Assembly (NCBI GenBank): GCA_029582265.1
Contig: CM055833.1
Coordinates: 30,656,288-30,720,287, forward strand
Direction of reading: 5' to 3'
DNA length: 64,000 nucleotides
Source of the DNA: Zoroaster sp. YZ-2022
Lineage: Eukaryota; Echinodermata; Asteroidea; Forcipulatida; Zoroasteridae
In this document: positions 1 through 12,290 of the stretch, piece after piece
Position numbering within the stretch: position 1 is the first letter of the stretch
Layout: each line of letters opens with the position of its first letter
Notes under the pieces: generated by a model
What the model saw: the letters and a program-made list of their open reading frames with translations, nothing else
The model's database searches: none
What the model was told of the DNA's origin: nothing
Program-made: the position numbers and the translations under genes

Positions 1-588
1 AAAATTTTATACTGGTACAAGATAATGCTCGTCCGCACATTGCACGTGTAGCCATGGACTTCCTCCAGGAAGAGGAATCGACACAATGCGCTGGCCGGCA
101 CGTTCTCCTGACCTTACCCCAATAGAGCATGCATGGGACATGCTTGGCAGACGAGTTGCAGGTCGACAGCATGCTCCAGATACTGTACAAACACTGACAG
201 CTGCCTTGATTGAAGAGTGGAATAACATTCCTCAGGACTCTCTACGGCAGCTGATTCAGAGTATGCCTCGTCGCTGTCAAGAATGCACACAAGCCCGTGG
301 AGGCCATACCAGTTACTAGCCACTGACTGTTTGACTCTTAAACATCTTAAACTGAGTATAGACCCTCAGAGGCAAACCAGCAAGATCAGCACCATCTTTG
401 GTATGTGGACACTCTCAGGTCCAGCTGTTAGAGGACATGCATAATTGCACCTCACTCAAATCAGTAATGTTTAAAAAACAATTGACTTTACTTGCAATGA
501 GTTTGACACAACCCTGGCACCTCTTTAAGGGATAACGTTCAATAAAGATCATGATATCAACATGTTCCTTTAATTTTTTTGAGTAGTG
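1..588 (+). mobile_element. Tc1/mariner-like DNA transposon, 3' part
   Basis: Contains the transposase remnant and 3' non-coding sequence ending TTTAATTTTTTTGAGTAGTG. The latter resembles Tc1-family terminal inverted repeats and is followed by TATA, consistent with the TA target site. The left end is outside the window, so the inverted repeat cannot be checked. It sits inside intron 4 of the beta-subunit gene, in the opposite orientation. Confidence 0.75.
3..319 (+). pseudogene. Tc1/mariner transposase, C-terminal fragment with frameshift
   Basis: The translated start reads FILVQDNARPHIARVAMDF, the block around the second catalytic aspartate of Tc1-type DDE transposases. After LQE the frame must shift by one base near 68-76 to continue as GIDTMRWPARSPDLTPIEH with the third catalytic region (SPDLTPIEHAWD). 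It then runs through EEWNNIPQDSLRQLIQSMP to ARGGHTSY and a TAG at 317-319. The C-terminal RRC...ARGGHT ending is typical of Tc1 elements. The break is best explained by loss of one G, so this copy is dead. The N-terminal DNA-binding half lies left of the window. Confidence 0.92.
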
Positions 589-674
589 TATACCGAAATA
601 ATTTCAAAATTAACGAATTATTATGTAAAAGAAGTTATTGCGTTTCAGAGAACGATCAAAACAATTGATCATTA

Positions 675-1459
675 GGCCAAAAAAAATGTTGAGTTGCCCT
701 CCACTCCCCTCCAGTGAAAATATTTGAAGGAGTCGGTCGGTCGGGATTGTTTTCCTTTTTTTTTCTCCTTGACTGTTATTTTAAGATTGAAATGCATTGG
801 AACTGAAACCACATACCATGTTTTTCAAAGACAATGATCTAGCAGTATGCACAAGTACCTAAAGAATAAAAAGACATCACACATTCAACTTTATAATAAT
901 CTTTCAACAACTTTATTTCAACATTTCATACACTTGTTTCTAGCACTTTTGTTCTTAACAACTTTATGCATCCCATTGGTTGACATATGATATAAAGACA
1001 TTTGTATACCTATCAGCAAGGAATTTTGCTTCAGAATAAAAGTATCCCAAGCATTTTTGTTGTACTGTTAAACACAGGTTTTGTTTTGTTTATATTTTGA
1101 GTTCTTGACTTCAAACTTCTGAAATTTGACACACGTACAGTGCGGGGAGCCAGTGGAAAACGTGTAGATTTGAGTCGTAATCGTGGGCACACAGTGTGCG
1201 CGAAGGCAGTGCACCATGTGAGGGCCGGGGCCATTCAATTTGAAAACATGTATATTGAGTCTTGGGTACCGGTAAATTTGAAGTGGAAAATTTCACAAAT
1301 CAAACGTATTATGTTTTATACACAGAAAATTGGTAAATTTCATTAATAAATAGGCCTATGAATGACGGGGGAAAAAAAAAAAAAAAAAAAAAAACCGACC
1401 CGAGATTTCAGCACTTTTGGGTCGGTCGGTAGAGGGCAACTCAACTTTTTTTTTTGGCC
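675..1459. mobile_element. Non-autonomous PIF/Harbinger-like element (785 bp)
   Basis: The left end GGCCAAAAAAAATGTTGAGT and the inverted right end match as long terminal inverted repeats that extend through GTTGAGTTGCCCTC. A GTCGGTCGGT motif occurs inside both ends. The element is flanked by TTA at 672-674 and 1460-1462, a 3-bp TWA-type target duplication characteristic of PIF/Harbinger. There is no transposase. A poly-A run lies near 1370-1394 just inside the right repeat. Confidence 0.75.
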
Positions 1460-2664
1460 TTACAGTGGTCATCATTTGCTAAATATACTAAGGAATATAT
1501 AGGCCCTAGGTTACAATTATTTCATAAAAATGTGAAAATTGAACTGAAACTTTCAAAGGTTATTTTCTTGATAATATTATGTCTTACTCTTCCTAAAGTG
1601 TGTATGCCTATAAACGAACTATAAACGAGTGTACTCAGGTCAAATATGATTAAGATAGAATCGATATTTCAGGTTGGGACACACCCCCCAACCCCATCCG
1701 CTTTTGTAAGAAACTCATTCTACATGTAATACTCAATGATTAATTTATTTAACAGATCTATAGGAAGCAGCTTGCACGTTATGTTACATCATTCAAACAA
1801 CAAACCGTATATATTTTAGTAACACCTGGTTTTCATTCAAGATGTGTGTATTTCACTTCCACTTCACTTGATTTGAAAAGCTGTTATCAGGAATTGTATC
1901 TTCACTGTTCCATTGTGTATTTCCGTATGAAGATGGGCCACAGAATAAAATAGTGCACATCGACTGAATAAAGTCTATTGAGGGTTTTCCTGTTCCCCAT
2001 TTGTTTCAGACAGACCACACAAAGAGAATTCTCGTGCATCTCCCAAAGCCTGTCTTCTCCCCTTGATCAGTGCTTGTCAGATCAGCCACCTGCACGGTGG
2101 GGAAATGCGTTGTCTAGGCCCTTGCAAGCGGAAGACGGTTCCCACGTCCTGTTTTCGGTCCACTTGTCAAACTATATGCGCGGACAAACCGTGCATGCGG
2201 CGAGTACACCGTTTTCATTCTTCCTGCTTTTCACCCGGTGGTCTATATCCATACCTTGAGTCACGGTCCTGTCGATAATTCAATGCGGCTAATCAACGGT
2301 GAGAATGGTTAAGACTCCGCGTCTGTAGTCGATTTATCATGATTGTCGTTTCGTATGTTGGTTGGAGTGAAGTATTTGCACTTTTTTGACCATGTTTGTC
2401 TGAAACCTGTATATTTTGGTGTGGGTCAATATTATGGATTTACCGGGTTAATTGAAACGTTGGAAAGCGTCAGGCCATTGTGAAACTTTCGACCAATGAA
2501 TAGAGTCGAATCTTGACAACTTTAAGTTCAAAAATCACGAAAAGTAGGACCTATGACTGAATACGTTCAAATTGTTGTCCAGCCAACTTAGGTTGACCCC
2601 CAGACTGTCAAGATATTGTGAAACATTTAACATTTACATTTGATAAGAAAAATGTAACTCGTAC

Positions 2665-2885
2665 CTCATGCCATATATTACACTGCCATCGCAGTGCAAC
2701 TGAAGAAGTCTATTTTTAACGGTGACGTCATGTACAAAAGAGCTCTTGTCGTTGGCCAGGTAAGTGTCCGGTACCCAAATGTCGTCAGCAAGTCTGCCGT
2801 CCAATGAGAGGTTCCCTAGGCGGCTGTCGTACCTTAGTCGTTCGTCTTTCCAGTGTTGACGTAGGTACATGGATATTGTATAATC
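2665..2885 (-). CDS. GABRB: GABA-A receptor beta-type subunit, coding exon 4 (221 bp)
   Basis: The exon is bounded by TTTCTTTACAG and AG|GTACGAG and is exactly 221 bp, the conserved length in vertebrate GABA-A genes. It starts [19 protein letters not shown], continues with [18 protein letters not shown], and ends [19 protein letters not shown] then VIYGMR. The WVPDTY motif (loop A) keeps the tyrosine that in vertebrate beta2 (Tyr97) lines the GABA pocket. NLS corresponds to the conserved beta N-glycosylation site (NLT). FVHxVTVKNR and a beta-type DGxxxYGxR end support beta rather than alpha, gamma or rho class. Exon 5 (with the Cys-loop) would follow at coordinates below 1 and was not found in 1-2664. 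Confidence 0.97.
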
Positions 2886-3629
2886 CTGTAAAGAAAAATT
2901 GTGACAGCCGTTTGAGAAAAAAACACTATATTTACTCGTGTATGCAGGTCAGGTTACTATAAATATTGTACAAGTAGGCAATGTTTCTCGTGGATAATAC
3001 CAACGAAAATGCAGGTCGACACAGCACCAGTTGAAATGAGTATATAGGCTCATAATGGTTATGAAACCATTTCAATCACCTGATCACAAAATTACCTAAC
3101 TATTATCTGCATTCTGCAAGCTAACTTTATGTAAAGCTGATAAAGGTACAATTTATCTTGAGAAACAATTCTGTCTGAAACACTCTCCCAGTTCATTTCA
3201 TAGAAAACGTGACATATGTTATGTTGTTAAACTGTGCACATTTTCAACAAGAGAGAAACTATTTGCTATGTTTCTGTAAAAGTTGTATACTTTTCCCACA
3301 TTTTTCTCATGATTAAGAGTCAGTATTAGGGTTTAAATTAAACAGGTTGGATGTTTAGTGTATATATAATTATTTAATGATAGGTATAAGTATACTTGTT
3401 TCACATTTATTCACAACATCTCTTTCGTTCAAAATTTGTTCATGTTAATTTTCCATATTGTGAAATATCTCCGAACTTTGTTTTAGTTCAACTGCGATAT
3501 AGCACAATTTATGTAGTAATAACGTTAGCTTATCGACTTTACACTTTCTTTGACCATTGAACAAAATGCATATGTAAACTTTACAAAATTAAATGGCTCA
3601 ATAACTTGCTAACTTAAGCACTCTTTCAA

Positions 3630-3716
3630 ATTCATCATGCGCCTTGAGCACCACTTAGTTGGTGGATACGTGCGCTATATAAATCCACACATTATTATTA
3701 TTATTATTATTATGTA
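3630..3716 (+). repeat. SINE/LINE 3' tail with ATT repeat
   Basis: GCGCCTTGAGCACCACTTAG followed by TTGGTGGATACGTGCGC and TATATAAAT, ending in seven or so ATT units. The same tail occurs, inverted, at about 53577-53660 at the end of a full tRNA-headed SINE. This is therefore a 5'-truncated copy of the same family in intron 3 of the beta gene. Confidence 0.75.
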
Positions 3717-6700
3717 GGTCTTGTAAGATGTTCACTGTTTTTAGACAAAATATTCAACTCGGGAAAAAAGAAGAATGACGTCTTAAAATTTTCGAACAAT
3801 CTCTTAGACTCGAAATTGTATTCATTCAAGAATAACATTTACTGTTAAATAAAAATATGGAGGCAATTAGTGTCAAGTTATCTTACTCTTTTCACGAGTA
3901 AACTTTGTCCAGTTGCGGAAAGCATTAATTGAGATTTATAAAGCTGTAATAACACTGTCAAGGGATCCCCATGGTGAGTACACGTGGACAACTAGATCCG
4001 AAAATAGTGAACATTCCAGTTGTCAGCGTGCAATTCGTCACACGAACAGACGTATTTCCAATACCTTTAAGACTCTCCACAAGAATTTCACTCAATGACC
4101 CCAACTTTTGTTAACTTGAATAAGAACAGCTTTTAAAACGTCATACCTATTAAGTACGAGGTATTTTCACATTTCAGACGTTACAGCAGTAGCGTGCGGA
4201 ATTACAAACAGATGCAGTCGTAATATGGAGATACCACAATCCTTTTTTCAAAATGACCTTACTATATTAGCTTATACATTCAGAATAATTTATATAAAGG
4301 CCTACATTTCACTCTCGAAAGTAGAACTTATTTTATGAAAAGGCATGGGTTGGTATGCTTGTCCTACTCAAGTTTCACAGTACAGTATCTGTTAAAGTGG
4401 AATCTATTTGACATAATTACACGTCATTGTGAGCAAAAAAGCATATGACGTATGCACATACACAACCAAAGAAAACAAAAGAGATCTAATGCACCTATGA
4501 AATGTATACGATGGGCCTTCTTGAGGTCACAAAGAGATTCCCATCTTCTAGGTTCCTGTCAACATATCACAGACTTCATACAAGGTTATCGACTCAGTGC
4601 CAGTATAACTGTAGGCCTACTGTAGTGCGATCCCACCCCACCCACTCCTCACAATTTGATCCAAATAGACAATATCCCATTATGCTTCGGGCCGATTTGA
4701 TCACTTGGAATGAATGATGATGTCGAGTGATAACCTTAATGCACATTGCTCATCGTTTGGTTCGAAAAATAAGTCAACCGTGAAATCACTACACAAACAA
4801 ACGTCATCAAATAATTGAGCAAAATCCCTTTATATTGCATTTGATATCCTTGGGCAGTAAGTGGTATTCAGATCAGACTTTAGGGGTACATAGTTCTATT
4901 TCTTTCTTTGAATAAGTTAGTTTGATCCCAATGAATGAGATGAAATGTTTTGCGAGTTGAATTCGTACAATGCATCGCATGGCAGTATTGTGCATGCTTA
5001 AACACACTTTATTTGGTGTTAGGAGTTTTCCTTTTAGGTAAAGCTGTTTTCCTAAAGTAAGGGACGTCGCCACATGTACTCAATTCTTATCGTTTGTTTG
5101 GTACACAAGACATTTGTATTGAATGTTTTCAGAGCATTGCATTTTGTTTTCATCAAAAATTATATAGCACAAGTAATATCAAATTCTGCTCGTTAGGGTA
5201 TACAAACAAAACTCACATACATAACACAAAAATAGGTTATTAAATTCCAACACTTTTTAAACGTACTTAGAAGTGTAACAGCTGTACAAATTACTTAGCA
5301 AAATGTAAATTGATTACAGTTAATGAACTAATTAATAAATTAATACCAAAAATACAGTAAGTATATAACGATCATCTTCAATGGCCAATGAAATTCATTT
5401 TTCAGATAGTAATTTGTTCTCCGAATAAGAGAGGTTAACTGTCTCGTTCAATTCCGCAAATGAATAATAACTCCTTTAAGGAACCGACTCCTCAAATTTC
5501 AGTGTTGTGATTTAATCACACATTCAATTCATTCGCGTTGAATCACAACCGGACGTCCTCTATTATCTCTGTTCCCGCGTTTTATCCTGTCATTGTAGCC
5601 AAGCATTCGCGCGGGAGAGATGGGAATAATAATCCACCGTCCCATTGCCTTAAATCGTCTGCTAATGAGACATCCACGTGTATCAAAATCCATCGAAATT
5701 TGATTTGAGTCCTAGTAGCTTTGCCTTACTTCGTCGTGTCAAACACCGTACAGAAAGGATCGTGTCTCGCTTTGGACTGGAATTCAATTAAGGTGGGAAC
5801 TATCGCGATCCAAATACGATATCAGACGTGACTGACATGCGAATCATTGGGGCCAGGAGTTATCCAAATAACTGACATAGCTATATAAATCAATTGAAAA
5901 TCGGCGCTATTATGACGATTCAAAACATTTGAAACGAATCCAGTACGATTAGTCTCAACTTTCTAAATTTACTGCAATGTTTGCAATATACTGCAGTTAA
6001 TCGTGAATTGAGTTGGGACATGTTTGCTAACGGTGCTTCAGATTATTACAGAGTGTTTTTTAATGTGTTTGTTTTTCCATTTTGCTTTAAAGTTGTCCAT
6101 CTTATCGGAAATCATCTAATTTCCAAAGCGATAATTGGTTAAACTTATGCTGAAAATAAATTCCCTTGAGAAATGCTGTACTAGAGGAAGTAGATCAACG
6201 ACCGCAATACTGATTGCAATAAAGTAATTGACCCTAGAGGATCTAAGTCTTATCTCTACCATCCATCGAAGCATCTTTTGCCAACAGGAGAACAACAACG
6301 AGAGGTCTCATCCACTTAATGATTCTTTGCAGATTTTTGATCCGCTGTGTAACACCTAGAGCAAACAGGGAAGAGTCCCATATTCGCAAAGAGCAATCAT
6401 GCTGTGTTATCGCCTTGTTCTTCCAGCCTGTGTTTTTTTTTTCATTAAATGATTTTGCCACTCGTTCCCTATATACGTCTATTTTGTGTATGTCACGTCA
6501 TTATGAAAGCGATCAGCGCAGCCCGGAGGGTGCGGTTAAAAAAGTTCAGATTCCCCGAAGTTCGGTGCTCGAACTCTGCTCGTCTTCAAGTCTGCAAGGA
6601 AGGGTCCGTTCCTCTCTCCAGTGCGAAATGCGACCCTTTTCCCCTTTCACAAGTTTGTTGTTTCATTTTATTGAATGGAACGTCGGGGAAAATCGAACGA

Positions 6701-6868
6701 AAACAACTTCCCAATCTTACTGTTGTCAAGGTGTCCTGTTCGCGCTCTGAGGCGTTATGGGTGGATAAAGCACATTTCCTGAGCTAATGATACTTTACAT
6801 ACTCGAGACATTATGTATACTTAAAGTGATTGGCATTAAGGATGATGGGTCTTTAACATTGCCCCATT

Positions 6869-7010
6869 TCAATTGAAGAGAAAAGCTCAGGGAAATTCGT
6901 TTTCCCTGGTGCCCAATGCTCGTCCTGGTTCTTGATGACATGTTCCCTTTCAATTAACAGCTCTGAGAAATTCGTTTTTCCCTGGTGCCCAATGCTCGCC
7001 CTGGTACCCA
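6869..7010. repeat. Imperfect direct duplication of about 80 bp
   Basis: Two adjacent copies share GAAATTCGTTTTCCCTGGTG then CCCAATGCTCG(T/C)CCTGGT, at about 6892 and 6971. It is a local tandem duplication of unknown origin. Confidence 0.7.
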
Positions 7011-7309
7011 ATACATATATCAGTGAATGAGTTCATGTTTATATAAATCTCTCCGCTGATTCACAACCAAACTGGTTTTCTGTTGTTCGTGAGGTATCAA
7101 TAATCTCAACAAAACAATCTCCTTCGCGGAGGGTGTCTGGTTCGCGCACGAAGGTGTTTCCGTCGAGTCTACTGGAGCACGAATATTTGGATAACTCCAA
7201 AGTACTGACACCTTGACTATAATAAAGAGTAGGTCCTAACGTGCAAAACAGATAGATATCCTAATTAATGTTCGATTTTTGATTAAATAAGGACGGCCGC
7301 TCGGCAAAC

Positions 7310-7560
7310 TATTTAAAAGGAAAGAACAACATTGTTATTTGGTAACGTACGTGCATTTATACCCTTTAGTTTTCAAGAAATATACAATAAAACTAACTTG
7401 TGAAAATGTCATCGCATTAGGTAGTCACGTTGTACGAGAACTACGAACGGTGTTTTTGTGTCTTTTTTGTTTTACAAAAAGTTACCATCTGGTAACTTTT
7501 TGTATTTTCGACATAATTCCTGTTTTCTCTCAGCTGAAGGCACTTCAGACGAAATAAATT
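7310..7560 (+). repeat. Dispersed repeat copy containing a perfect hairpin
   Basis: Shares order and wording with 38195-38390 and 24955-25205: AAGGAAAGAACAACATTG, GGTAACGTACGTGCATTTAT, GTGAAAATGTCATC, GACATAATTCCTGTTTTCTC and TCAGACGAAATAAAT. It contains a 15-bp-arm hairpin at 7473-7504. It belongs to the dispersed family described in the findings. Confidence 0.6.
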
Positions 7561-8809
7561 CTCAAGATGACTGATACGTAGCCTATGATTCGTTAATTTG
7601 ATCATCTACACATTCCCTTTAATAAAGGGCATGACTCCTTATGTTGTATGTGTAGGAGCCTATGTTTGTTTTGGGCTAAACTATAGTTGTAACATGCTTT
7701 ATTTGATTGAAACTTCACGGCTAAATATTGGATTTATAGATAACTCAAAAGGTGAGTTTACAACTAAGGCAAGTTCCTGTCACATTTCGTTGGGCAGAAG
7801 TGGTTTAAGACCCCTATACGTTATTGGTAAAAAATAACAAATGATCCCGGTTTTACATAAAGCTTACTTAGTGTAAATTGGGCAAGGTATAACAAACATA
7901 ACTAACATTGATTTATTTTATCATTATTATTTTGAGGTGTTATTTTAGTAAATTTGGTTTAATCATTTCCCAATTGAATATTTGGCTTCTAGAGACGAAA
8001 TGTCAACGTTTGTATAAATACATAAATGCTTATTCACTGTTTTATCGTTTTACAACATAATGAAATAAGCTTCATCTTTCACAGATTGTTTTTCTGTACA
8101 TAAATCACTTTAGTCTTACAATTCATGGATGCATCTACAGACATTTCACCAAAAGTGTTTACCTGCTTTAAAGAGCGCCCTCATCATAATGGACATTAAT
8201 TATCTTCATCTGATTTAATTCATCAACAATGTATTTGGCCCAAATAAATTGAATTTACTTTTCCGGAGCCGGTAGCGGGTAGTGAGATAATCCCCATGTC
8301 ATGCACATTGGTGACTATGTGTGAATGTGACCAATATACCAATTAATACGGATCTGTAATGTTCATAAGAGTGTGTGGCAGACAACATTGAACTAGACAG
8401 ATGTGGCACTGGGAGCACTTTACCGCCATATCGATTGACCGTTTCCTACACAGCGCCTACTTGAAAAGAGCCTTCCCGGAAGCGACGAAATGAGCATAGT
8501 CTTAGAGCACACATGACATCTCCATTTAAAAAGAACCGACAAGGCTTACCAGGTGAATGATTTCAATATGCTCATATTGTCGACCTCCTCAATAAGTGAA
8601 TCATGCTGAGGGTTTGAAGACAGAGCATTTTGTATGCTGTAATTCGTTTGATGAGGGAGAAAACATGCTTTTTAATCACATAACCCTCATGTTCACAAAT
8701 GCACACACCTTAAATAAACTGTTACGAGAGTGTGCGGTTTGTAACAGATTCTAGTTCAAGCCCCTATACACTACCGGTATTGGTTATCTAAAAAAAAACA
8801 TAAATGATC

Positions 8810-9080
8810 ACAATTGTACATAAAACTATCTTGGTGTTAGGTTGATGATAGTAACATCCCTTTGAATATTTCTGTACTATAAGGTGCGGTAACTTTAGCC
8901 AAATTAAATAAATAATTTCCTAAATTAATTTCTGTCATCGGAAGATAAATATTCCACGTTGGAATGTTTTCGAACAAATGAATACATTTTAAAATAACAT
9001 TCACTGGATGATTTCAGAAAATCTGCATATGGGTCTGCCTCCAAAACACCACTTTTCAGACTACTTTCAAGGTGAAAATA
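8810..9080. repeat. Dispersed repeat family copy
   Basis: CTTGGTGTTAGGTTGATGAT at about 8831 matches the family interior GGTGTAAAGTTGATGATGG. It is degenerate, AT-rich and has no coding capacity. Confidence 0.45.
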
Positions 9081-9169
9081 TTTGAATATTACGGTTCAGA
9101 GCAGGATGTAGCAGTGGGACTGTCAATTGCGTTACAAGAAAAACAATAGCAGGAAACAAAATTGCAAAA

Positions 9170-9198
9170 AACAAACAAACAAACACCCCAACAAACAA

Positions 9199-9233
<35 letters not shown>

Positions 9234-9303
9234 AAACAAACAAACAAACTTAATTCACATTTCATTTCTTTCTTTATTTATTTTTATTTATTTATTTATT
9301 TTT
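9170..9303. repeat. CAAA/CAGA/TTTA simple-repeat cluster
   Basis: CAAA units grade into CAGA units (9200-9232) and back to CAAA, followed after a short spacer by TTTA units (9272-9303). Confidence 0.9.
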
Positions 9304-11665
9304 TACAAATACATGTATGATGTCCAAAAGGGGTGAGGCTTGTGCTCCCTTGGGTTCGCCCCTACAAACATTTTTCCCTCCCCCAAATTTGTTGTTTAGA
9401 ACCGCACCTGCAACCTTTCGTCGATTACTTCATAAAGAGCTTCATAATATTGTTTACAAAACGACACTATCAAAACGACACAATCCTGGAATGTCGAAAC
9501 CCAACCATTGGCTTTTCTCGATGTAACTTGAAGTCTGATAATCGATCCTGGGGACAATTTGTTTGACCCCTGATTCAAAGGGAAGTGCTAATAATAATGA
9601 AGAAAAATCATATTTAAAGTAACACTACTTATGAAACTGTGTCTTGTTATGCTGCTACAGTAAATTGCATGCACAACTTTTTTTTCTGAAATAGAGATTA
9701 ACGATAAACCATTTTCGCTTGCTTCCTTAGATTATTAGAAGTCTATTACCGACACTTGTGTCAGCCACTGGAGTCTATTTCATAGTGCCGCTTAGCAGAA
9801 CAAAACGCTCAGACAAAAGAATTGCTTAGCCGGTTTGTGTTGGTTACCAGCGAAACCTTCATGCAAAGTATATACACCTTGGTTGGTTGTCTGCTTAGCA
9901 ACTCTTTGCGCACATAATGAACTTATTTTGTTACTCTGCTTAGAGCATCCGCAGATGAGTAGCGCTCACCGCTGATTATTATTTCCACTGAGAACTAGAA
10001 GGGACGCAAACTAGATGCGACTGGGCTACATACATATACAACAGAGAGTCACACAACACACACGTCATTGATACAGTCACGACCAATTTCATACAGCAGC
10101 TTGGCATACCTAATAATTTGCACAATCACCCGGAATTTACTGCTTCTTTTTAGACCTTTCTTCAACATTGTAAATGTCCTACATCCATTGTTCTTGAAGT
10201 ACATTGGTTAAAACACGACCGGTAAACGTCTGGTATTAGAGCAAGTCGGTGTAAGAGCAAAATCAAATCATTTTTTACCATCAGTCGAAAGAATTTCATC
10301 AATTCTGGTATTATGTTTGCCCTTGATCTTATTATACTAAAATTGATTTCAGACTTGTTGACAGACAATTTCCTATTCTGTGCACACGGTTGCCTACATT
10401 CCAATCTGCATTGGGTTCTTATTGTTATTCAAGGAAAAACTATTGTGTTTAACCAACCAATTTTCCTTTGCATTGATTGTACCGTCCACAATATCCCAGC
10501 ATTTTTCCTTGACCTTTCCTTTATTAATATACTCCCGTACTTCATATCTACCAAGCCCTTTTCTTCTTCTTTTTGTCACTCAGTTGTCAGTATTCTCTAT
10601 TCGATGCTAATTTAATAATTTGTCGACAAGAATGGTTAAATGGCGGTCCGAGGGGAGCAGAGCAAACTACAACGAGATGGTGTCAGTTTTCTTGGCGGGT
10701 ATTTTGTGTGATGAAACGTCGCCGCCAATTTTTAAACGGCGGAAAGTGGATATTATATTGCATGTCATTTAAACTTCCCAAGACATGATGGCTAGCCTAC
10801 CTGCGCAATTCAACTTTGCCCACAGACAATGACCGATCGTCCACTGCAGCCTGCAGCCAAATTGGCATGACAGCTTATTAAGAACAAAATCAGTATATTT
10901 CATTTAATTCAAGTCCACGTACACCATATACAGGTCAAAAAGGGTGAGGAGTCTATACGGGGTCCTGCAGCCCCCTCCACCATATCGCTTTTGGCTGCCA
11001 TTTTTATTTGTTTTAATAGGCCTTTATATATAACTTGTTTTGCTTTCTGAAGAGACCAAAATATGATTTAACAAAGCGATTAACGTTGTTTATTTTCATT
11101 AATTGTACTTTAAATATTGGCACCCCATATTTCAATGGAGAATTGATACCATCAGCAACTTTAATTTCATGTTAATTTCATGTGATCAATAATATATAGA
11201 AGCTTTAACGTCATAATGAAAAACAGTTTGAAGTTATCCGGTGCCATGAGGACCTTTTGAATATTATTCTGTTTAAGGATGTCATGGATGTCTCGACTGA
11301 TTATCTTTTCATTAAAATTCTGATAGTTTAATAACATCTTTAGGGGCAGTTGACAGCCGCCTCTCGTACCGCATGCCTCGCTCCTCAAGACGTATGCAAC
11401 ACTATGTACAGGAGGCAAAGGTGACAGGTGCATCTTGATTGTGTTTAGAATATGCATTAATTGAGGGAAAGAGGAATCGTACACGTATAATGATCATATG
11501 ATTAAAAGGTAACATATGGAATTGATGAGTCAAAATAATAAAACAGTCAATCGAATTGTAATGTGAAACTTACTAAGTGTAAAGCTGATTGTGGTATCAA
11601 TCTTTCCTATAGATATAATATACAAGATAGATAATTGGCATAAGTGGACCACCCACCAACATAGG

Positions 11666-11737
11666 GGCTTGTTAGCTCAGTTGGTAGAACGCTCGTACTG
11701 TATTCGAGAGGTCGCGGGTTCGAGTCTGGCATCAGCC
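11666..11737 (+). repeat. tRNA-like sequence, probably a SINE head or tRNA pseudogene
   Basis: A box (TTAGCTCAGTTGG) and B box (GGGTTCGAGTC) are intact, and a 7-bp acceptor stem can be drawn (GGCTTGT with ATCAGCC, one mismatch). The D stem, T stem and anticodon stem carry mismatches and the anticodon cannot be placed with a normal U33. A functional tRNA is unlikely. A TA microsatellite begins 27 bp downstream. Confidence 0.65.
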
Positions 11738-11760
11738 GATTTTTCTTTGCTCGCTTCTCT

Positions 11761-11794
<34 letters not shown>

Positions 11795-11799
11795 TAAAT

Positions 11800-12290
11800 C
11801 GGGAGGGTGGCCTTAGCTTTCGATCCAATCCGGACCTTCATCAGAGGCTTTGACAAAGTACAACATAAAAACTCATCCATTTATAGGGAAAAGGGAAAGC
11901 AAAGGATCATGGGGCGGGATCCAAAATATATATATTTTTTAATTCACTTAGAAAATATTTATTAGTCCCTGGCCTAGGGAGATGCCCTAACTCAAACTGT
12001 GTAGTATTAACTTTTAATATTTTTATTTTAATATTGTTTTTAAATCTCAAAGTGTGCCTATAGCCATGTTGTTTATCGTTCTTTGTGTGATTCAATGTTT
12101 GTTTACTTCCTATGTGGTAGCATCAGGAGATCAACTTGACAGTAATTTAGTTTACTTTTTTGTAATCCTACAGGGGTGCTACTTTTGTTTCTGTTTCTGT
12201 TAATTTATTGTAATTTTGTGTTTATTTGTTTTTCTACCAGTTAAATCAATAAATGAAATGAAATTAAATAAAAAAAAAGAATATATATAA
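11800..12290 (+). mobile_element. Retroelement 3' end (LINE or Penelope-like)
   Basis: Starts with GGCCTTAGCTTTCGATCC and CCGGACCTTCATCAGAGG, a motif seen at ends of Penelope/LINE-type repeats. It ends in a tail, CAATAAATGAAATGAAATT, followed by AAAT/A-rich sequence near 12285, as in 5'-truncated LINE insertions. The region between is AT-rich, with no reverse transcriptase reading frame. The two parts may belong to different insertions. Confidence 0.5.

Larger units (their letters stand above)
1..2664 (-). other. Beta-subunit intron 4 (partial)
   Basis: Everything left of exon 4. It contains the Tc1-like remnant (1-590) and the Harbinger-like element (675-1459). A moderately GC-rich stretch at about 2040-2280 is open in two plus-strand frames but resembles no protein I recognise. 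Exon 5 of the beta gene (83 bp in vertebrates, ending near the first Cys-loop) was looked for on the minus strand and not found, so the gene continues outside the window. Confidence 0.7.

Noticed and set aside
1978..2278. Exon 5 of the beta gene or another coding exon
   Set aside because: Open frames are on the plus strand, and neither strand shows the expected Cys-loop approach (DLRRYPLDxQxC).
6319..6787. Overlapping open frames of 143 and 112 codons
   Set aside because: Two frames open over the same GC-richer stretch, no domain in either, and no splice or start context that supports one.
11666..11737. Functional tRNA gene
   Set aside because: Mismatches in D, T and anticodon stems and no placeable anticodon; more likely a SINE head or pseudogene.
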